A DNA stretch of 64,000 nt from Streptomyces sp. RerS4. Its GTDB lineage: Bacteria; Actinomycetota; Actinomycetes; Streptomycetales; Streptomycetaceae. Each line of letters starts with the position of its first letter. Positions within the stretch are counted from its first letter, which is position 1. Shown piece by piece: positions 17,607-26,545 of this stretch. Under the pieces are notes generated by a model. The model was given only the letters and a program-made list of their open reading frames with translations, made no database searches and was not told the DNA's origin. A program made the position numbers and the translations under genes. The stretch is taken from positions 3,954,501-4,018,500 of the forward strand of contig NZ_CP097322.1 in the NCBI RefSeq assembly GCF_023515955.1. The letters are read 5' to 3'.

Positions 17607-18368
17607 ATGGCCGACGCACCGTACAAGCTCATCCTCCTCCGTCACGGCGAGAGCGAGTGGAACGCGAAGAACCTGTTCACCGGCTGGGTGGACGTGAACC
17701 TCAACGAGAAGGGCGAGAAGGAGGCGGTCCGCGGCGGTGAGCTGCTCAAGGACGCCGGCCTGCTCCCCGACGTCGTACACACCTCGCTCCAGAAGCGCGC
17801 GATCCGCACCGCCCAGCTCTCGCTGGAGGCCGCCGACCGCCACTGGATCCCGGTCCACCGTTCCTGGCGCCTGAACGAGCGCCACTACGGCGCCCTCCAG
17901 GGCAAGGACAAGGCGCAGACCCTCGCCGAGTTCGGCGAGGAGCAGTTCATGCTGTGGCGCCGTTCCTACGACACCCCTCCGCCGGCCCTTGAGGACGGCA
18001 CCGAGTTCTCGCAGTCCGAGGACCCGCGCTACGCCACCATCCCGCCGGAGCTCCGCCCCCGGACGGAGTGCCTGAAGGACGTCGTCGTCCGCATGCTCCC
18101 GTACTGGTACGACGGCATCGTCCCGGACCTCCTCGCGGGCCGCACCGTCCTGGTCGCCGCGCACGGCAACAGCCTGCGCGCCCTGGTCAAGCACCTCGAC
18201 GGCATCTCCGACGCCGACATCGCGGGCCTGAACATCCCCACCGGCATCCCGCTCGCCTACGAGCTGGACGCCGACTTCAAGCCCCTCAACCCGGGCGGCA
18301 CCTACCTCGACCCGACCGCCGCCGCGGCCGCCATCGAAGCCGTCAAGAACCAGGGCAAGAAGAAGTAA
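17607..18368 (+). CDS. gpmA: 2,3-bisphosphoglycerate-dependent phosphoglycerate mutase
   Basis: A 253-aa glycolytic enzyme interconverting 3- and 2-phosphoglycerate. The phosphohistidine motif LLRHGESEWN (His13) and the second catalytic His in VAAHGNSLRAL are intact, and length matches dPGM enzymes. TAGGCT ends 7 nt before ATG 17607 with no ribosome-binding site, the signature of a leaderless gene, so the longer upstream frame is not used. It is followed by a perfect terminator. Confidence 0.94.
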   Translation: MADAPYKLILLRHGESEWNAKNLFTGWVDVNLNEKGEKEAVRGGELLKDAGLLPDVVHTSLQKRAIRTAQLSLEAADRHWIPVHRSWRLNERHYGALQGKDKAQTLAEFGEEQFMLWRRSYDTPPPALEDGTEFSQSEDPRYATIPPELRPRTECLKDVVVRMLPYWYDGIVPDLLAGRTVLVAAHGNSLRALVKHLDGISDADIAGLNIPTGIPLAYELDADFKPLNPGGTYLDPTAAAAAIEAVKNQGKKK

Positions 18369-18384
18369 GCGCCCCGCAGCACGA

Positions 18385-18423
18385 CGAAGGGCCCCGTCCG
18401 TGGGAATCGGACGGGGCCCTTCG
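18385..18423 (+). terminator. Terminator after gpmA
   Basis: A perfect 16-bp stem, CGAAGGGCCCCGTCCG with its complement, and a 7-nt loop lie 16 bp after the gpmA stop and just before the 3' end of the convergent Cys-rich gene. Confidence 0.88.
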
Positions 18424-18444
18424 CGTCTGCCAGTGCGGTGGCCT

Positions 18445-18594
18445 TCAGCCCCCGCACTGGCAGGGGGCGCCGGACTGGCAGCCGCAGCCGCAGCCGGAGC
18501 CGCAGCCGCAGGCCGCGAGCAGCGGGAGGCGCAGCGGCTCGGGCCGGGGTGGCTGTTCCTGCTCCGGGGTGATGGGGACAGGGGAATCGGGCAT
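18445..18594 (-). CDS. Small cysteine-rich peptide (49 aa)
   Basis: A 49-aa peptide. The first 30 residues are Pro/Glu-rich and lack Cys; the last 21 contain seven Cys in a Cys/Gly array (ACGCGSGCGCGCQSGAPCQC). A strong ribosome-binding site GAGGAGG lies 5 nt before ATG 18594, supporting real translation. No signal peptide is present. The spacing of Cys-x-Cys pairs suggests metal binding like a small metallothionein, but no family can be named. It lies between gpmA and phoU, sharing strand with phoU. Confidence 0.7.
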   Translation of the reverse strand: MPDSPVPITPEQEQPPRPEPLRLPLLAACGCGSGCGCGCQSGAPCQCGG

Positions 18595-18685
18595 GGTGCC
18601 TCCTCGCAGACGGCGTACGGGAAGTCGTGGTGCCTTCGCCTCATTCATGCCCAGCCATCCCGGCGCGTCAACGGCGCATTGGGGC

Positions 18686-19363
18686 TCAGACGCCCTCGAC
18701 GGCCGTCGGCGTCTGGAGCTCGTCCGCGTGCTCACCCGTCACCAGGTACACGACACGCTTGGCCACCGACACCGCGTGGTCCGCGAAGCGCTCGTAGTAG
18801 CGGCCCAGCAGCGTCACGTCGACGGCCGTCTCGATGCCGTGCTTCCAGCGGTCGTCCATCAGGTGCTGGAAGAGCGTCCGGTGCAGCTGGTCCATCTCGT
18901 CGTCGTCCTGCTCCAGCTGGAGCGCGAGGTCCACGTCCTTCGTGATGATCACCTCGGCGGCCTTCGCCATCAGGCGCTGCGCGAGCTGACCCATCTCCAG
19001 GATCGTGGCGTGCAGGTCACGCGGGACCGCCGTGTCCGGGAAGCGCAGCCGCGCCAGCTTCGCCACGTGCTGCGCCAGGTCGCCGGAGCGCTCCAGGTCG
19101 GCGCTCATGCGCAGCGAGGTGACGACGATGCGCAGGTCGGTCGCGACCGGCTGCTGGCGGGCCAGCAGGGCGATGGCGCGCGCTTCGAGGTCGTGCTGGA
19201 GGTCGTCCACCTTCTGGTCGGCGGCGATGACGCTCTCGGCGAGCTTCAGGTCGGCGTCCAGCATGGAGGTGGTGGCCCGCCCGATCGCGGAACCGACGAG
19301 CCGGGCCATCTCGACCAGGCTCTCTCCGATCGAGTCCAGTTCCTCGTGGTACGCGTCGCGCAT
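18686..19363 (-). CDS. phoU: Phosphate signalling regulator PhoU
   Basis: A 225-aa all-helical protein with the two PhoU repeats: MARLVGSAIGRATTSML then DQKVDDLQHDLEARAIALL, and SADLERSGDLAQHVAKLARL then YYERFADHAVSVAKRVVYL. PhoU restrains the PhoR kinase when phosphate is plentiful. The gene is divergent from phoR-phoP, the standard Streptomyces arrangement, and the spacer holds a candidate PHO box. The whole protein is intact. Confidence 0.93.
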   Translation of the reverse strand: MRDAYHEELDSIGESLVEMARLVGSAIGRATTSMLDADLKLAESVIAADQKVDDLQHDLEARAIALLARQQPVATDLRIVVTSLRMSADLERSGDLAQHVAKLARLRFPDTAVPRDLHATILEMGQLAQRLMAKAAEVIITKDVDLALQLEQDDDEMDQLHRTLFQHLMDDRWKHGIETAVDVTLLGRYYERFADHAVSVAKRVVYLVTGEHADELQTPTAVEGV

Positions 19364-19494
19364 GGTGGTGTCCCTCTCTTACCGCTCTCACTGCCTGCTC
19401 GGCTGGTGCCGCGTGGCCGTCTTGGCCCACGTTGACACGTTCCGTCGTCAACGCGTCCGACGCCGACATCACAAATGAATCAACCCGGTCGTCA

Positions 19495-19517
19495 GGGTGA
19501 ACTCTGGGCGACGACTG
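19495..19517. promoter_or_regulatory. Candidate PHO box between phoU and phoR
   Basis: GGGTGAAC at 19495-19502 is the complement of the GTTCACCC half-unit recognised by PhoP. The next 11-bp unit (GGGCGACG at 19506) is a weaker copy with the same period. The location in the phoU/phoR divergent promoter fits known PhoP autoregulation; the second unit is poor, so this is tentative. Confidence 0.5.
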
Positions 19518-19575
19518 TTCGAGGTGCCACCCGAACGGCTGTGGAATGGTCGTCGTGCCTGCTTAACCTGGATGC

Positions 19576-20814
19576 ATGGACGTGAACGCGGCGGTCGCCG
19601 CAGCTGCAGCGATCGCCGGTCTGTGCACCGGCGTGATCGCGATGCTGGCGTTCCGCTGGAGCGAGCGCGACCAGGCCCGCCCCACCCGGAGCTCCATGCG
19701 CCCCGACATCAACGCGGTGCTCCCCCCCGGCGTGGACACGGTGCTCTCCGTGCTCCGCTCCTCCGCCGTGGTCCTCGACGAAGGGGACGCGGTGGTCAAG
19801 GCCAGCTCGGCGGCGTACGCCCTCGGACTGGTGCGCGGAGGAAAGCTCGCCGTCGAGCCGATGCTCCACATGGCACGCGACACGCGCCGTGACGGAGAGA
19901 TACGACAGGTCGAGCTCGACCTGCCGCGGCGCGGCACCGGCCGCGGCGAGGCCCTCGCCGTCTCCGCCCGCGTGGCGCCACTGGGCTCGCGCCTGGTGCT
20001 CCTGCTGGTCGAGGACCTCACCGAGGCCCGCCGCATCGAGGCGGTACGCCGCGACTTCGTCGCGAACGTGTCGCACGAGCTGAAGACCCCCGTCGGAGCG
20101 ATCTCCCTGCTCTCCGAGGCGGTCATGGACGCCAGCGACGACCCCGAGGCGGTCAGCCGCTTCGCCGGCCGAATGCAGATCGAGGCCACCCGCCTGATCA
20201 ACCTCGTACAGGAACTCATCGACCTCTCCCGGGTACAGAACGACGACCCGCTGGAGGACGCCGAGCCCGTACGGGTGGACACGCTCGTCGCCGAGGCCAT
20301 CGACCGCTGTCGCCACACGGCCACCTCCAAGCAGATCACCATGGCCTCGGGCGGCACCGCCGACCTGCGGGTCTGGGGCCACCGCGGCCAGCTCGCGGCG
20401 GCCCTCGGGAACCTGGTGGAGAACGCCGTCAACTACAGTCCCGCCCGCACCCGCGTCGGCATAGCCGCGCGCAGGGTCGCCGCGCCGGGTGGAGACTTGA
20501 TCGAAGTAGCCGTGACCGACCAGGGCATCGGCATCCCGGAAAAGGATCGCGAGCGCATCTTCGAGCGCTTCTACCGCGTCGATCCGGCCCGCTCCCGCGC
20601 CACGGGCGGGACCGGACTGGGCCTTGCGATCGTGAAGCACGTGGCAGCCTCACACGGCGGCGAGGTGTCGGTCTGGAGCTCGGAGGGTCAGGGTTCCACC
20701 TTCACGCTGCGCCTGCCCGAGGCGGCCGCACCGGCCCCGGCACCCGCCCCCGCAACAGCACCGCCCCCGCTTGAACCCGAACCTGTCATTCCTGCCCCGG
20801 AGGTCCTTCCGTGA
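19576..20814 (+). CDS. phoR: Phosphate-sensing histidine kinase PhoR (SenX3-like)
   Basis: A 412-aa kinase with a single N-terminal membrane helix (about 7-27), a PAS-like sensory region (about 50-150), a dimerisation domain with H-box FVANVSHELKTPVG and an ATPase domain with N-box NLVENAVNYS, DQGIGIP, FERFYR and GGTGLGLAI. A Pro/Ala-rich tail follows. It phosphorylates PhoP at low phosphate. TAACCT lies 6 nt before the ATG, so the transcript is probably leaderless. Its stop overlaps the GTG of phoP by 4 bp. Confidence 0.92.
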   Translation: MDVNAAVAAAAAIAGLCTGVIAMLAFRWSERDQARPTRSSMRPDINAVLPPGVDTVLSVLRSSAVVLDEGDAVVKASSAAYALGLVRGGKLAVEPMLHMARDTRRDGEIRQVELDLPRRGTGRGEALAVSARVAPLGSRLVLLLVEDLTEARRIEAVRRDFVANVSHELKTPVGAISLLSEAVMDASDDPEAVSRFAGRMQIEATRLINLVQELIDLSRVQNDDPLEDAEPVRVDTLVAEAIDRCRHTATSKQITMASGGTADLRVWGHRGQLAAALGNLVENAVNYSPARTRVGIAARRVAAPGGDLIEVAVTDQGIGIPEKDRERIFERFYRVDPARSRATGGTGLGLAIVKHVAASHGGEVSVWSSEGQGSTFTLRLPEAAAPAPAPAPATAPPPLEPEPVIPAPEVLP

Positions 20815-21491
20815 CCCGAGTGCTCGTCGTCGAGGATGAGGAATCCTTCAGCGACGCCCTGTCCTACATGCTCCGCAAGGAAGGCTTCGAGGTCGCGATC
20901 GCCGCGACGGGCCCCGACGGGCTCGACGAGTTCGAGCGCAACGGCGCCGACCTCGTCCTCCTGGACCTCATGCTGCCCGGCCTGCCGGGCACCGAGGTCT
21001 GCCGGCAGCTGCGCGGCCGCTCCAACGTCCCCGTGATCATGGTGACCGCCAAGGACAGCGAGATCGACAAGGTCGTCGGGCTGGAGATAGGAGCGGACGA
21101 CTACGTCACCAAGCCGTTCTCCTCCCGCGAGCTCGTCGCCCGCATCCGCGCGGTCCTGCGCCGCCGCGGCGAGCCGGAAGAGGTCACCCCGGCGGCCCTG
21201 GAGGCCGGACCCGTACGGATGGACGTCGACCGGCACGTGGTCACCGTCGCCGGCGCCAAGGTCGACCTCCCGCTGAAGGAGTTCGACCTCCTGGAGATGC
21301 TCCTGCGCAACGCGGGCCGCGTGCTGACCCGCATGCAGCTGATCGACCGGGTCTGGGGCGCCGACTACGTCGGCGACACCAAGACCCTCGACGTCCACGT
21401 CAAGCGCCTGCGCGCCAAGATCGAACCCGACCCGGGTGCCCCGCGCTACCTGGTCACCGTCCGCGGCCTGGGCTACAAGTTCGAGCCGTAA
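20811..21491 (+). CDS. phoP: Response regulator PhoP (RegX3-like)
   Basis: A 226-aa OmpR-family regulator. The receiver has acidic residues in VVEDEESF, the phosphoacceptor Asp in LVLLDLMLPG, the Thr in MVTAKD and the Lys in YVTKPF. The winged-helix domain ends in KTLDVHVKRLRAKIE and VRGLGYKFEP. It starts with GTG overlapping the phoR stop codon (GTGA), so translation is coupled. It is the master regulator of phosphate starvation and links to antibiotic production in Streptomyces. Confidence 0.94.
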   Translation: MTRVLVVEDEESFSDALSYMLRKEGFEVAIAATGPDGLDEFERNGADLVLLDLMLPGLPGTEVCRQLRGRSNVPVIMVTAKDSEIDKVVGLEIGADDYVTKPFSSRELVARIRAVLRRRGEPEEVTPAALEAGPVRMDVDRHVVTVAGAKVDLPLKEFDLLEMLLRNAGRVLTRMQLIDRVWGADYVGDTKTLDVHVKRLRAKIEPDPGAPRYLVTVRGLGYKFEP

Positions 21492-21528
21492 ATCGTCAGC
21501 CGTAAATCGTCAGCCATAAGTCGCCGGC
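21487..21528. repeat. 14-bp tandem repeat spanning the phoP stop codon
   Basis: CGTAAATCGTCAGC occurs at 21487-21500 and again at 21501-21514; a degraded copy (CATAAGTCGCCGGC) follows, then related CGTCAGT units. The phoP TAA stop lies inside the first copy. Confidence 0.75.
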
Positions 21529-21554
21529 CGTCAGTCGTCAGTCGGCGCGCACAT

Positions 21555-21595
21555 GAGGAAGGGCCCCCTGCCGCAGTGGCTGGGGGCCCTTCCTC
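21555..21595. terminator. Bidirectional terminator between phoP and the lipoprotein gene
   Basis: A perfect 14-bp stem, GAGGAAGGGCCCCC with its complement, encloses a 13-nt loop between two convergent genes. Confidence 0.85.
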
Positions 21596-21612
21596 GTGCT
21601 GCGGTCTCGGCG

Positions 21613-22293
21613 TCAGTGGCCGGCGGCGCGGGAGGCCGAGCCGGACGGGGAGCCGGAGGGGGTGCCCGCCGGGGTGCCGGAGGGGCCGCCGGACGGCGCG
21701 CCCGAGGCGGCACCGGACGGGGAGCCCGACGGCGTGCCCGAGGGGCTGCCGGACGGGGCGGGGCCCGCGGCGGCGGGGGCCTCGGTCGGGCCGTACTGGG
21801 CGTACATGCCGGTGCTCGGGACCACGAAGGCCTCCAGGGCCACGTCGCCGGTACGGCTCAGCCGGAAGACCATCTCCTGGGCGTCGCCGTTCTTCACGGC
21901 CTCGTTCCCGCCCTCGACGACGGCGGAGGCGTTGCTCTGGCCACCGATCACCACGGAACCGCCGGCCGGGACGGTGATCTTGCCGGAACCGGCAGCGCCC
22001 TTCAGGACGACCTTGGACTTGCCACCCTTGAGGGTGATCCCGTCCAGCGTCTGCGGCGTGTCGCCGGCGTTGAAGACGGTCGCCGAGACGACGGCCCCGG
22101 CCTTCTTGCCCTTCTCGCCCTGGGTGATCACCAGTGCGTTCTGGATCTTGATGTCGCCCTTGGTGACGGCGGCGTTGTCCGGCTTGATCTGGAGAGTCTG
22201 CGCGTCGTTGCCCGCGCCACACGCTGCGAGCGAGGCGATCGAGAACACGACGGCGGAAGCGGCGAGGGCGCCGCGTCGAAGGCTGCGGCTCAC
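21613..22293 (-). CDS. LpqE-like lipoprotein with Gly/Ser/Pro repeat tail
   Basis: A 226-aa lipoprotein: a basic N-terminus, hydrophobic segment and lipobox LAAC. A beta-rich domain (about 28-175) is followed by a 50-residue tail of PSGTPSGSPSGA-type repeats. In mycobacteria lpqE is divergent from carD-ispD-ispF-cysS-rlmB, and the same arrangement is present here, which supports the assignment beyond sequence resemblance. The domain is probably displayed outside the membrane, and the repeat tail is encoded by repetitive DNA (21640-21770) prone to slippage. Start is GTG 22293 with AGGAG about 11 nt upstream. Confidence 0.75.
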   Translation of the reverse strand: MSRSLRRGALAASAVVFSIASLAACGAGNDAQTLQIKPDNAAVTKGDIKIQNALVITQGEKGKKAGAVVSATVFNAGDTPQTLDGITLKGGKSKVVLKGAAGSGKITVPAGGSVVIGGQSNASAVVEGGNEAVKNGDAQEMVFRLSRTGDVALEAFVVPSTGMYAQYGPTEAPAAAGPAPSGSPSGTPSGSPSGAASGAPSGGPSGTPAGTPSGSPSGSASRAAGH

Positions 22294-22860
22294 GGCGGCG
22301 GCAACTCCTAGGACGTACGGACGGGACGGTGGTGGCTCTCGGGACGGCCGAGGTAAAGCCGCCCTAAGGGTGTGTCAGCGCGCTTAGGTTACCGAGCCGC
22401 CGCCCCGCCCCCGCACCCGACCCTCCGCAGCGCCCGCGCCACCCTGCACGGCTCCGTCGATCTTCCATTCCCATATCCCGGCCGGACGGCCCCCTTGATC
22501 AATTCCGGAAACCGCCGAAGATCGTCGAAGACCGCCCTGTGATCAATTCCCGGGATTGGGCCGGATCCGGATCCGTGGACATGGCCGACAGTCGAACGGA
22601 GTACGTCGGTTTCCGGTCCCGGAAACCGGCAAACCGGGACGTACGTCACACTCTCGCGCTCGCCCGTCAGGTGTAACGTGGTCGTTTCGCCCGGTCCGCA
22701 CAGCGGCTCCGACCTGCGAATACCCCCTTCCGGAAGCCCTCCGCAGCACGTTCGTGTCGCTGTTGTCAAGCCCTGAGATGTGCCCTGACCTGCGAAAACG
22801 CCATTCATAACAGTCAGTTCTCGTGTTACCCTGGATAGCCACGGAAGGGGTACCTGTCAC
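22294..22860. other. Divergent intergenic region between lpqE-like gene and carD (567 bp)
   Basis: No convincing gene is seen. The region is less GC-rich around 22500-22830. It must carry the lpqE-like promoter (leftward) and the carD promoter (rightward). Short reading frames here lack Streptomyces codon bias. Repeated GATCAATTCC words occur near 22497 and 22541. Confidence 0.6.
22827..22832 (+). promoter_or_regulatory. Predicted -10 box of the carD promoter
   Basis: TACCCT sits 28 bp before the carD ATG, giving a leader of about 20 nt that contains GGAAGGGG. No convincing -35 element is seen, as is common for Streptomyces promoters. Confidence 0.5.
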
Positions 22861-23343
22861 ATGACGTTCAAGGTTGGCGACACCGTGGTCTATCCCCATC
22901 ACGGGGCCGCGCTGATCGAGGCCATCGAAACTCGCCAGATCAAAGGCGTGGACAAGACCTACTTGGTGCTCAAGGTCGCCCAGGGCGACCTGACGGTTCG
23001 TGTGCCTGCGGACAATGCGGAGTTCGTCGGTGTTCGCGACGTAGTCGGCCAGGACGGGCTGGACCGGGTCTTCGAGGTGCTTCGCGCACCGTACGCAGAA
23101 GAGCCGACGAACTGGTCCCGGCGCTACAAGGCAAATCTGGAGAAGCTCGCTTCTGGCGATGTCATCAAGGTCGCCGAAGTGGTGCGTGACCTGTGGCGTC
23201 GTGAGCGCGAGCGCGGACTTTCCGCGGGTGAGAAGCGCATGCTCGCGAAGGCACGCCAGATTCTGGTCAGCGAGCTCGCGCTCGCCGAAAACACCAACGA
23301 GGACAAGGCCGAGGCCCTCCTCGACGAGGTTCTCGCGTCCTGA
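22861..23343 (+). CDS. carD: CarD-family RNA polymerase-binding transcription regulator
   Basis: A 160-aa protein. The N-terminal Tudor-like RNAP-interaction domain reads FKVGDTVVYPHHGAALIEAI and is followed by a helical DNA-binding domain including ANLEKLASGDVIKVAEVVRDL and GEKRMLAKARQILVSELA. CarD binds the RNA polymerase beta subunit and stabilises open promoter complexes. The protein is complete, the start has GGAAGGGG about 11 nt upstream, and its position before ispD matches mycobacteria. Confidence 0.95.
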   Translation: MTFKVGDTVVYPHHGAALIEAIETRQIKGVDKTYLVLKVAQGDLTVRVPADNAEFVGVRDVVGQDGLDRVFEVLRAPYAEEPTNWSRRYKANLEKLASGDVIKVAEVVRDLWRRERERGLSAGEKRMLAKARQILVSELALAENTNEDKAEALLDEVLAS

Positions 23344-23385
23344 CGCGTCGAACCGTTCCACAGCGTGCCGCGGTGCCCGATGACA

Positions 23386-23409
23386 AGCCCTCTCGCCTAC
23401 GAGAGGGCT
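23386..23409 (+). terminator. Hairpin after carD
   Basis: AGCCCTCTCG and its exact complement enclose a CCTA loop 42 bp after the carD stop. There is no T-tract. The remaining 250 bp to ispD hold no evident gene. Confidence 0.6.
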
Positions 23410-23658
23410 CGTTGCCGGGCGCTGCGGCATGTCCGGCCACGGTGCGGCACCACCGTGCCGCCGCGCAACCCAATTTCTTCCCTGCCCGACCGCTTCTGAC
23501 ACGATCTCCCGTGTCCGACCCGATCGGCATCTTCTGGCGTGCCGGGTCCGGGCAGCCTGCTCGTCCGGTCGTCACGGAAGGGGCGAGGGCATCGCACCCG
23601 GCACCCCTCAGGCCATACCCATGTCGGCCGAAGTCACAAACCTGGCCCGGAGTTACTG

Positions 23659-24405
23659 ATGACTGACGAATCGCGCCCCCACCGCACCGCCGCGGTGATC
23701 CCGGCCGCCGGGCGCGGGGTGCGCCTCGGCCCCGGCGCCCCCAAGGCGCTGAGGTCCCTCGGCGGGACGCCGATGCTGATCCACGCCGTCCGCGCCATGG
23801 CCCGCTCCCGCGCGGTGTCCCTCGTCGTGGTCGTCGCCCCCTCCGACGGCGCCGCCGAGGTCCGCACGATGCTGGACGAGCACCCGCTGCCCGAACGCAC
23901 CGAACTGCTGGTCGTACCCGGCGGCGACACCCGCCAGGAATCCGTCCGCGCCGGCCTCCACGCCCTCCCCGCCGACGTCACCTCCGTACTGATCCACGAC
24001 GCGGCCCGCCCCCTCGTGCCCGTCGACACCGTCGACGCCGTCGTGGAGGCCGTCCGCGACGGCGCCCCCGCCGTCGTCCCCGCGCTGCCGCTGGCCGACA
24101 CCGTCAAGGAGGTCGAGCCCGGCAAGCCCGGCGAGCCCGAGCCGGTCGTCGCCACGCCCGAGCGCGCCCGGCTGCGCGCCGTACAGACCCCGCAGGGCTT
24201 CGACCTGGCCACGCTGCTGCGCGCCCACGAGGCCATCGCCGTCGCCGGTGACGGGGCCACCGACGACGCCGGCATGGTGGAGCGCACCGGGGTCACCGTC
24301 GTGGTCGTCCCCGGTCACGAAGAGGCCTTCAAGGTCACCCGCCCGCTCGACCTGGTCCTCGCCGAGGCCGTACTCGCCCGCAGGAGGGCCACCGATGCGT
24401 ACTAG
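23659..24405 (+). CDS. ispD: 2-C-methyl-D-erythritol 4-phosphate cytidylyltransferase
   Basis: A 248-aa enzyme of the MEP isoprenoid pathway, joining CTP and MEP. Signatures are the nucleotide-binding loop IPAAGRGVRLG with downstream Lys in PKAL, the HDAARPLV motif, and RAVQTPQGF, then TDDAGMVER. The start at ATG 23659 has GGAG upstream; the open frame 5' of it is non-coding in character. The last 11 bases overlap ispF, so the two are translated together. Confidence 0.93.
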   Translation: MTDESRPHRTAAVIPAAGRGVRLGPGAPKALRSLGGTPMLIHAVRAMARSRAVSLVVVVAPSDGAAEVRTMLDEHPLPERTELLVVPGGDTRQESVRAGLHALPADVTSVLIHDAARPLVPVDTVDAVVEAVRDGAPAVVPALPLADTVKEVEPGKPGEPEPVVATPERARLRAVQTPQGFDLATLLRAHEAIAVAGDGATDDAGMVERTGVTVVVVPGHEEAFKVTRPLDLVLAEAVLARRRATDAY

Positions 24406-24940
24406 CTCCGCTGGGTTCGAGGAGTCCGCCGGGGCGGGCGCCGGCCGCGAGGCCCATGCGCCCGCGCCCGTCATCCCGCTCGTCGGCATCGGCACGGACG
24501 TGCACGCCTTCGAGGCCGGCCGCGAGCTGTGGTGCGCCGGCCTGCTGTGGGAGGGGGAGGACGGCCTCGCCGGCCACTCCGACGGCGACGTCGCCGCGCA
24601 CGCCGCCTGCGACGCCCTCTTCTCGGCCGCCGGCGTCGGCGACCTCGGCGCCCACTTCGGCACCTCCCGCCCCGAGTGGTCCGGCGCCGCCGGCGTCACC
24701 CTCCTGGCGGAGGCCGCCCGGATCGTGCGCGCCGAGGGCTTCGAGATCGGCAACATCGCGATCCAGGTGATCGGCGTACGCCCGAAGATCGGCAAACGGC
24801 GCGAAGAAGCGCAGAAGGCGCTCGCCGCCGCGGCGGGCGCCCCCGTCTCCGTCTCCGGGACCACCACCGACGGACTGGGCCTCACCGGCCGCGCCGAGGG
24901 CCTCGCCGCCATCGCCACCGCCCTCGTCTACCGCGCCTGA
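24395..24940 (+). CDS. ispF: 2-C-methyl-D-erythritol 2,4-cyclodiphosphate synthase
   Basis: A 181-aa MEP-pathway enzyme forming the cyclic diphosphate. Metal-binding Asp and His are in GIGTDVHAF, the third ligand His in GHSDGDVAAHAACDAL, and the signature TTDGLGLTGRAEG is present. The usual loop after DLGAHF is altered (GTSRPEWSG). An N-terminal extension of about 28 residues precedes the core. Start ATG 24395 has AGGAGG upstream and overlaps the end of ispD. Confidence 0.92.
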   Translation: MRTSSAGFEESAGAGAGREAHAPAPVIPLVGIGTDVHAFEAGRELWCAGLLWEGEDGLAGHSDGDVAAHAACDALFSAAGVGDLGAHFGTSRPEWSGAAGVTLLAEAARIVRAEGFEIGNIAIQVIGVRPKIGKRREEAQKALAAAAGAPVSVSGTTTDGLGLTGRAEGLAAIATALVYRA

Positions 24941-25144
24941 GCCGCGGCGCGGGGCCTGGCCCGACCCGAGCCGGCCCCGGGTCGGCCCAGGGCCCGCCCC
25001 CGGCCGACCGAGGCCGCCCGAACCGGGAAAACCACCCGTACGGGGCCCCGTAGGACACGCTCCGTCGCCGCTTCGGCAACAAAGCGGGCCCCGCGCCCCC
25101 GAAGGGTCGCGGGGCACTCCCGCAGGCGCACTACCCTGGATGCC

Positions 25145-26545
25145 GTGACTATTCGCCTGTACGACACCAGCGCCCGGCAGATCCGCGACTTCACCCCGCT
25201 CGTCCCGGGCTGCGTCTCGATCTACCTCTGTGGCGCGACCGTGCAGGCCGCCCCGCACATCGGGCACATCCGCTCCGGCCTGAACTTCGACATCATGCGC
25301 CGCTGGTTCGCCCACCGCGGCTACGACGTGACGTTCATCCGCAACGTCACGGACATCGACGACAAGATCATCGCCAAGTCCGCCGACCAGGGCCGCCCCT
25401 GGTGGTCCATCGGCTACGAGAACGAGCTCGCCTTCAACACCGGCTACGACGCGCTGGGCTGCCTGCGGCCGACCTACGAGCCGCGCGCCACCGGGCACAT
25501 CACCGAGATGGTCGAGATGATGCGCGGCCTGATCGAGCGCGGCCACGCCTACGAGGCCGACGGCAACGTCTACTTCGACGTGCGCTCCTTCCCGGGCTAC
25601 CTCGCGCTCTCCAACCAGGAGCTCGACAACCTGCTCCAGCCCTCCGGCGAGGGCGAGACCGGCAAGCGCGACCCCCGCGACTTCGCCATGTGGAAGGCCA
25701 CCAAGCCCGGCGAGCCCTCCTGGGAGGCCCCCTGGGGCCGCGGCCGTCCCGGCTGGCACCTCGAATGCTCCGCCATGGCGCACAAGTACCTCGGCGAGGC
25801 CTTCGACATCCACGGCGGCGGCCTGGACCTGATCTTCCCGCACCACGAGAACGAGATCGCCCAGGCCAAGGCCTTCGGCGACGAGTTCGCGAAGTTCTGG
25901 GTCCACAACGCCTGGGTCACCATGTCCGGCGAGAAGATGTCCAAGTCCCTCGGGAACTCGGTCCTCGTCTCCGAGATGGTCAAGCAGTGGCGCCCGATCG
26001 TCCTGCGCTACTACCTCGGCACCCCCCACTACCGCTCGATGATCGAGTACAGCGAGGAGGCCCTGCGCGAGGCGGAGTCCGCCTTCGCGCGCATCGAGGG
26101 CTTCATCCAGCGCGTCGTCGAGAAGGCGGGCGGGCCCGTCGAGGCCGCCGCCGAGGTCCCGCCGGCCTTCGCCGAGGCGATGGACGACGACCTGGGCGTT
26201 CCGCAGGCGCTGGCCATCGTCCACACCACCGTCCGCCAGGGCAACAGCGCGCTCGCCGCCGACGACAAGGACGCCGCCATCGCGCGCCTGTCGGAGGTGC
26301 GGGCCATGCTGGGCGTACTCGGCCTTGACCCGCTCGACCCGCACTGGGCCGGCGAGACGGACCGCGGCGAGGAACTGCACGGGGCCGTCGACACGCTCGT
26401 ACGCCTCGTCCTGGACCAGCGCGAGTCCGCTCGCGCCCGCAAGGACTGGGCGACCGCCGACGCGATCCGCGACCAGCTCCAGCAGTCCGGCCTGGTCATC
26501 GAGGACAGCCCCTCGGGTCCGCGCTGGACGCTCGGCCCGCGCTGA
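25145..26545 (+). CDS. cysS: Cysteinyl-tRNA synthetase
   Basis: A 466-aa class I aminoacyl-tRNA synthetase. The HIGH motif appears as PHIGHI, the KMSKS motif as GEKMSKSLGN, with Zn ligands including Cys in YLCGATV and the ECSAM motif. The start is GTG 25145, preceded by TACCCT ending 7 nt upstream, indicating a leaderless transcript. The position after ispF and before rlmB matches other actinobacteria. Confidence 0.95.
   Translation: MTIRLYDTSARQIRDFTPLVPGCVSIYLCGATVQAAPHIGHIRSGLNFDIMRRWFAHRGYDVTFIRNVTDIDDKIIAKSADQGRPWWSIGYENELAFNTGYDALGCLRPTYEPRATGHITEMVEMMRGLIERGHAYEADGNVYFDVRSFPGYLALSNQELDNLLQPSGEGETGKRDPRDFAMWKATKPGEPSWEAPWGRGRPGWHLECSAMAHKYLGEAFDIHGGGLDLIFPHHENEIAQAKAFGDEFAKFWVHNAWVTMSGEKMSKSLGNSVLVSEMVKQWRPIVLRYYLGTPHYRSMIEYSEEALREAESAFARIEGFIQRVVEKAGGPVEAAAEVPPAFAEAMDDDLGVPQALAIVHTTVRQGNSALAADDKDAAIARLSEVRAMLGVLGLDPLDPHWAGETDRGEELHGAVDTLVRLVLDQRESARARKDWATADAIRDQLQQSGLVIEDSPSGPRWTLGPR

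Noticed and set aside
22389..22808. 139-codon minus-strand frame between the lpqE-like gene and carD
   Set aside because: No domain, no ribosome-binding site, and lower GC than true genes; it covers the promoter region of carD.
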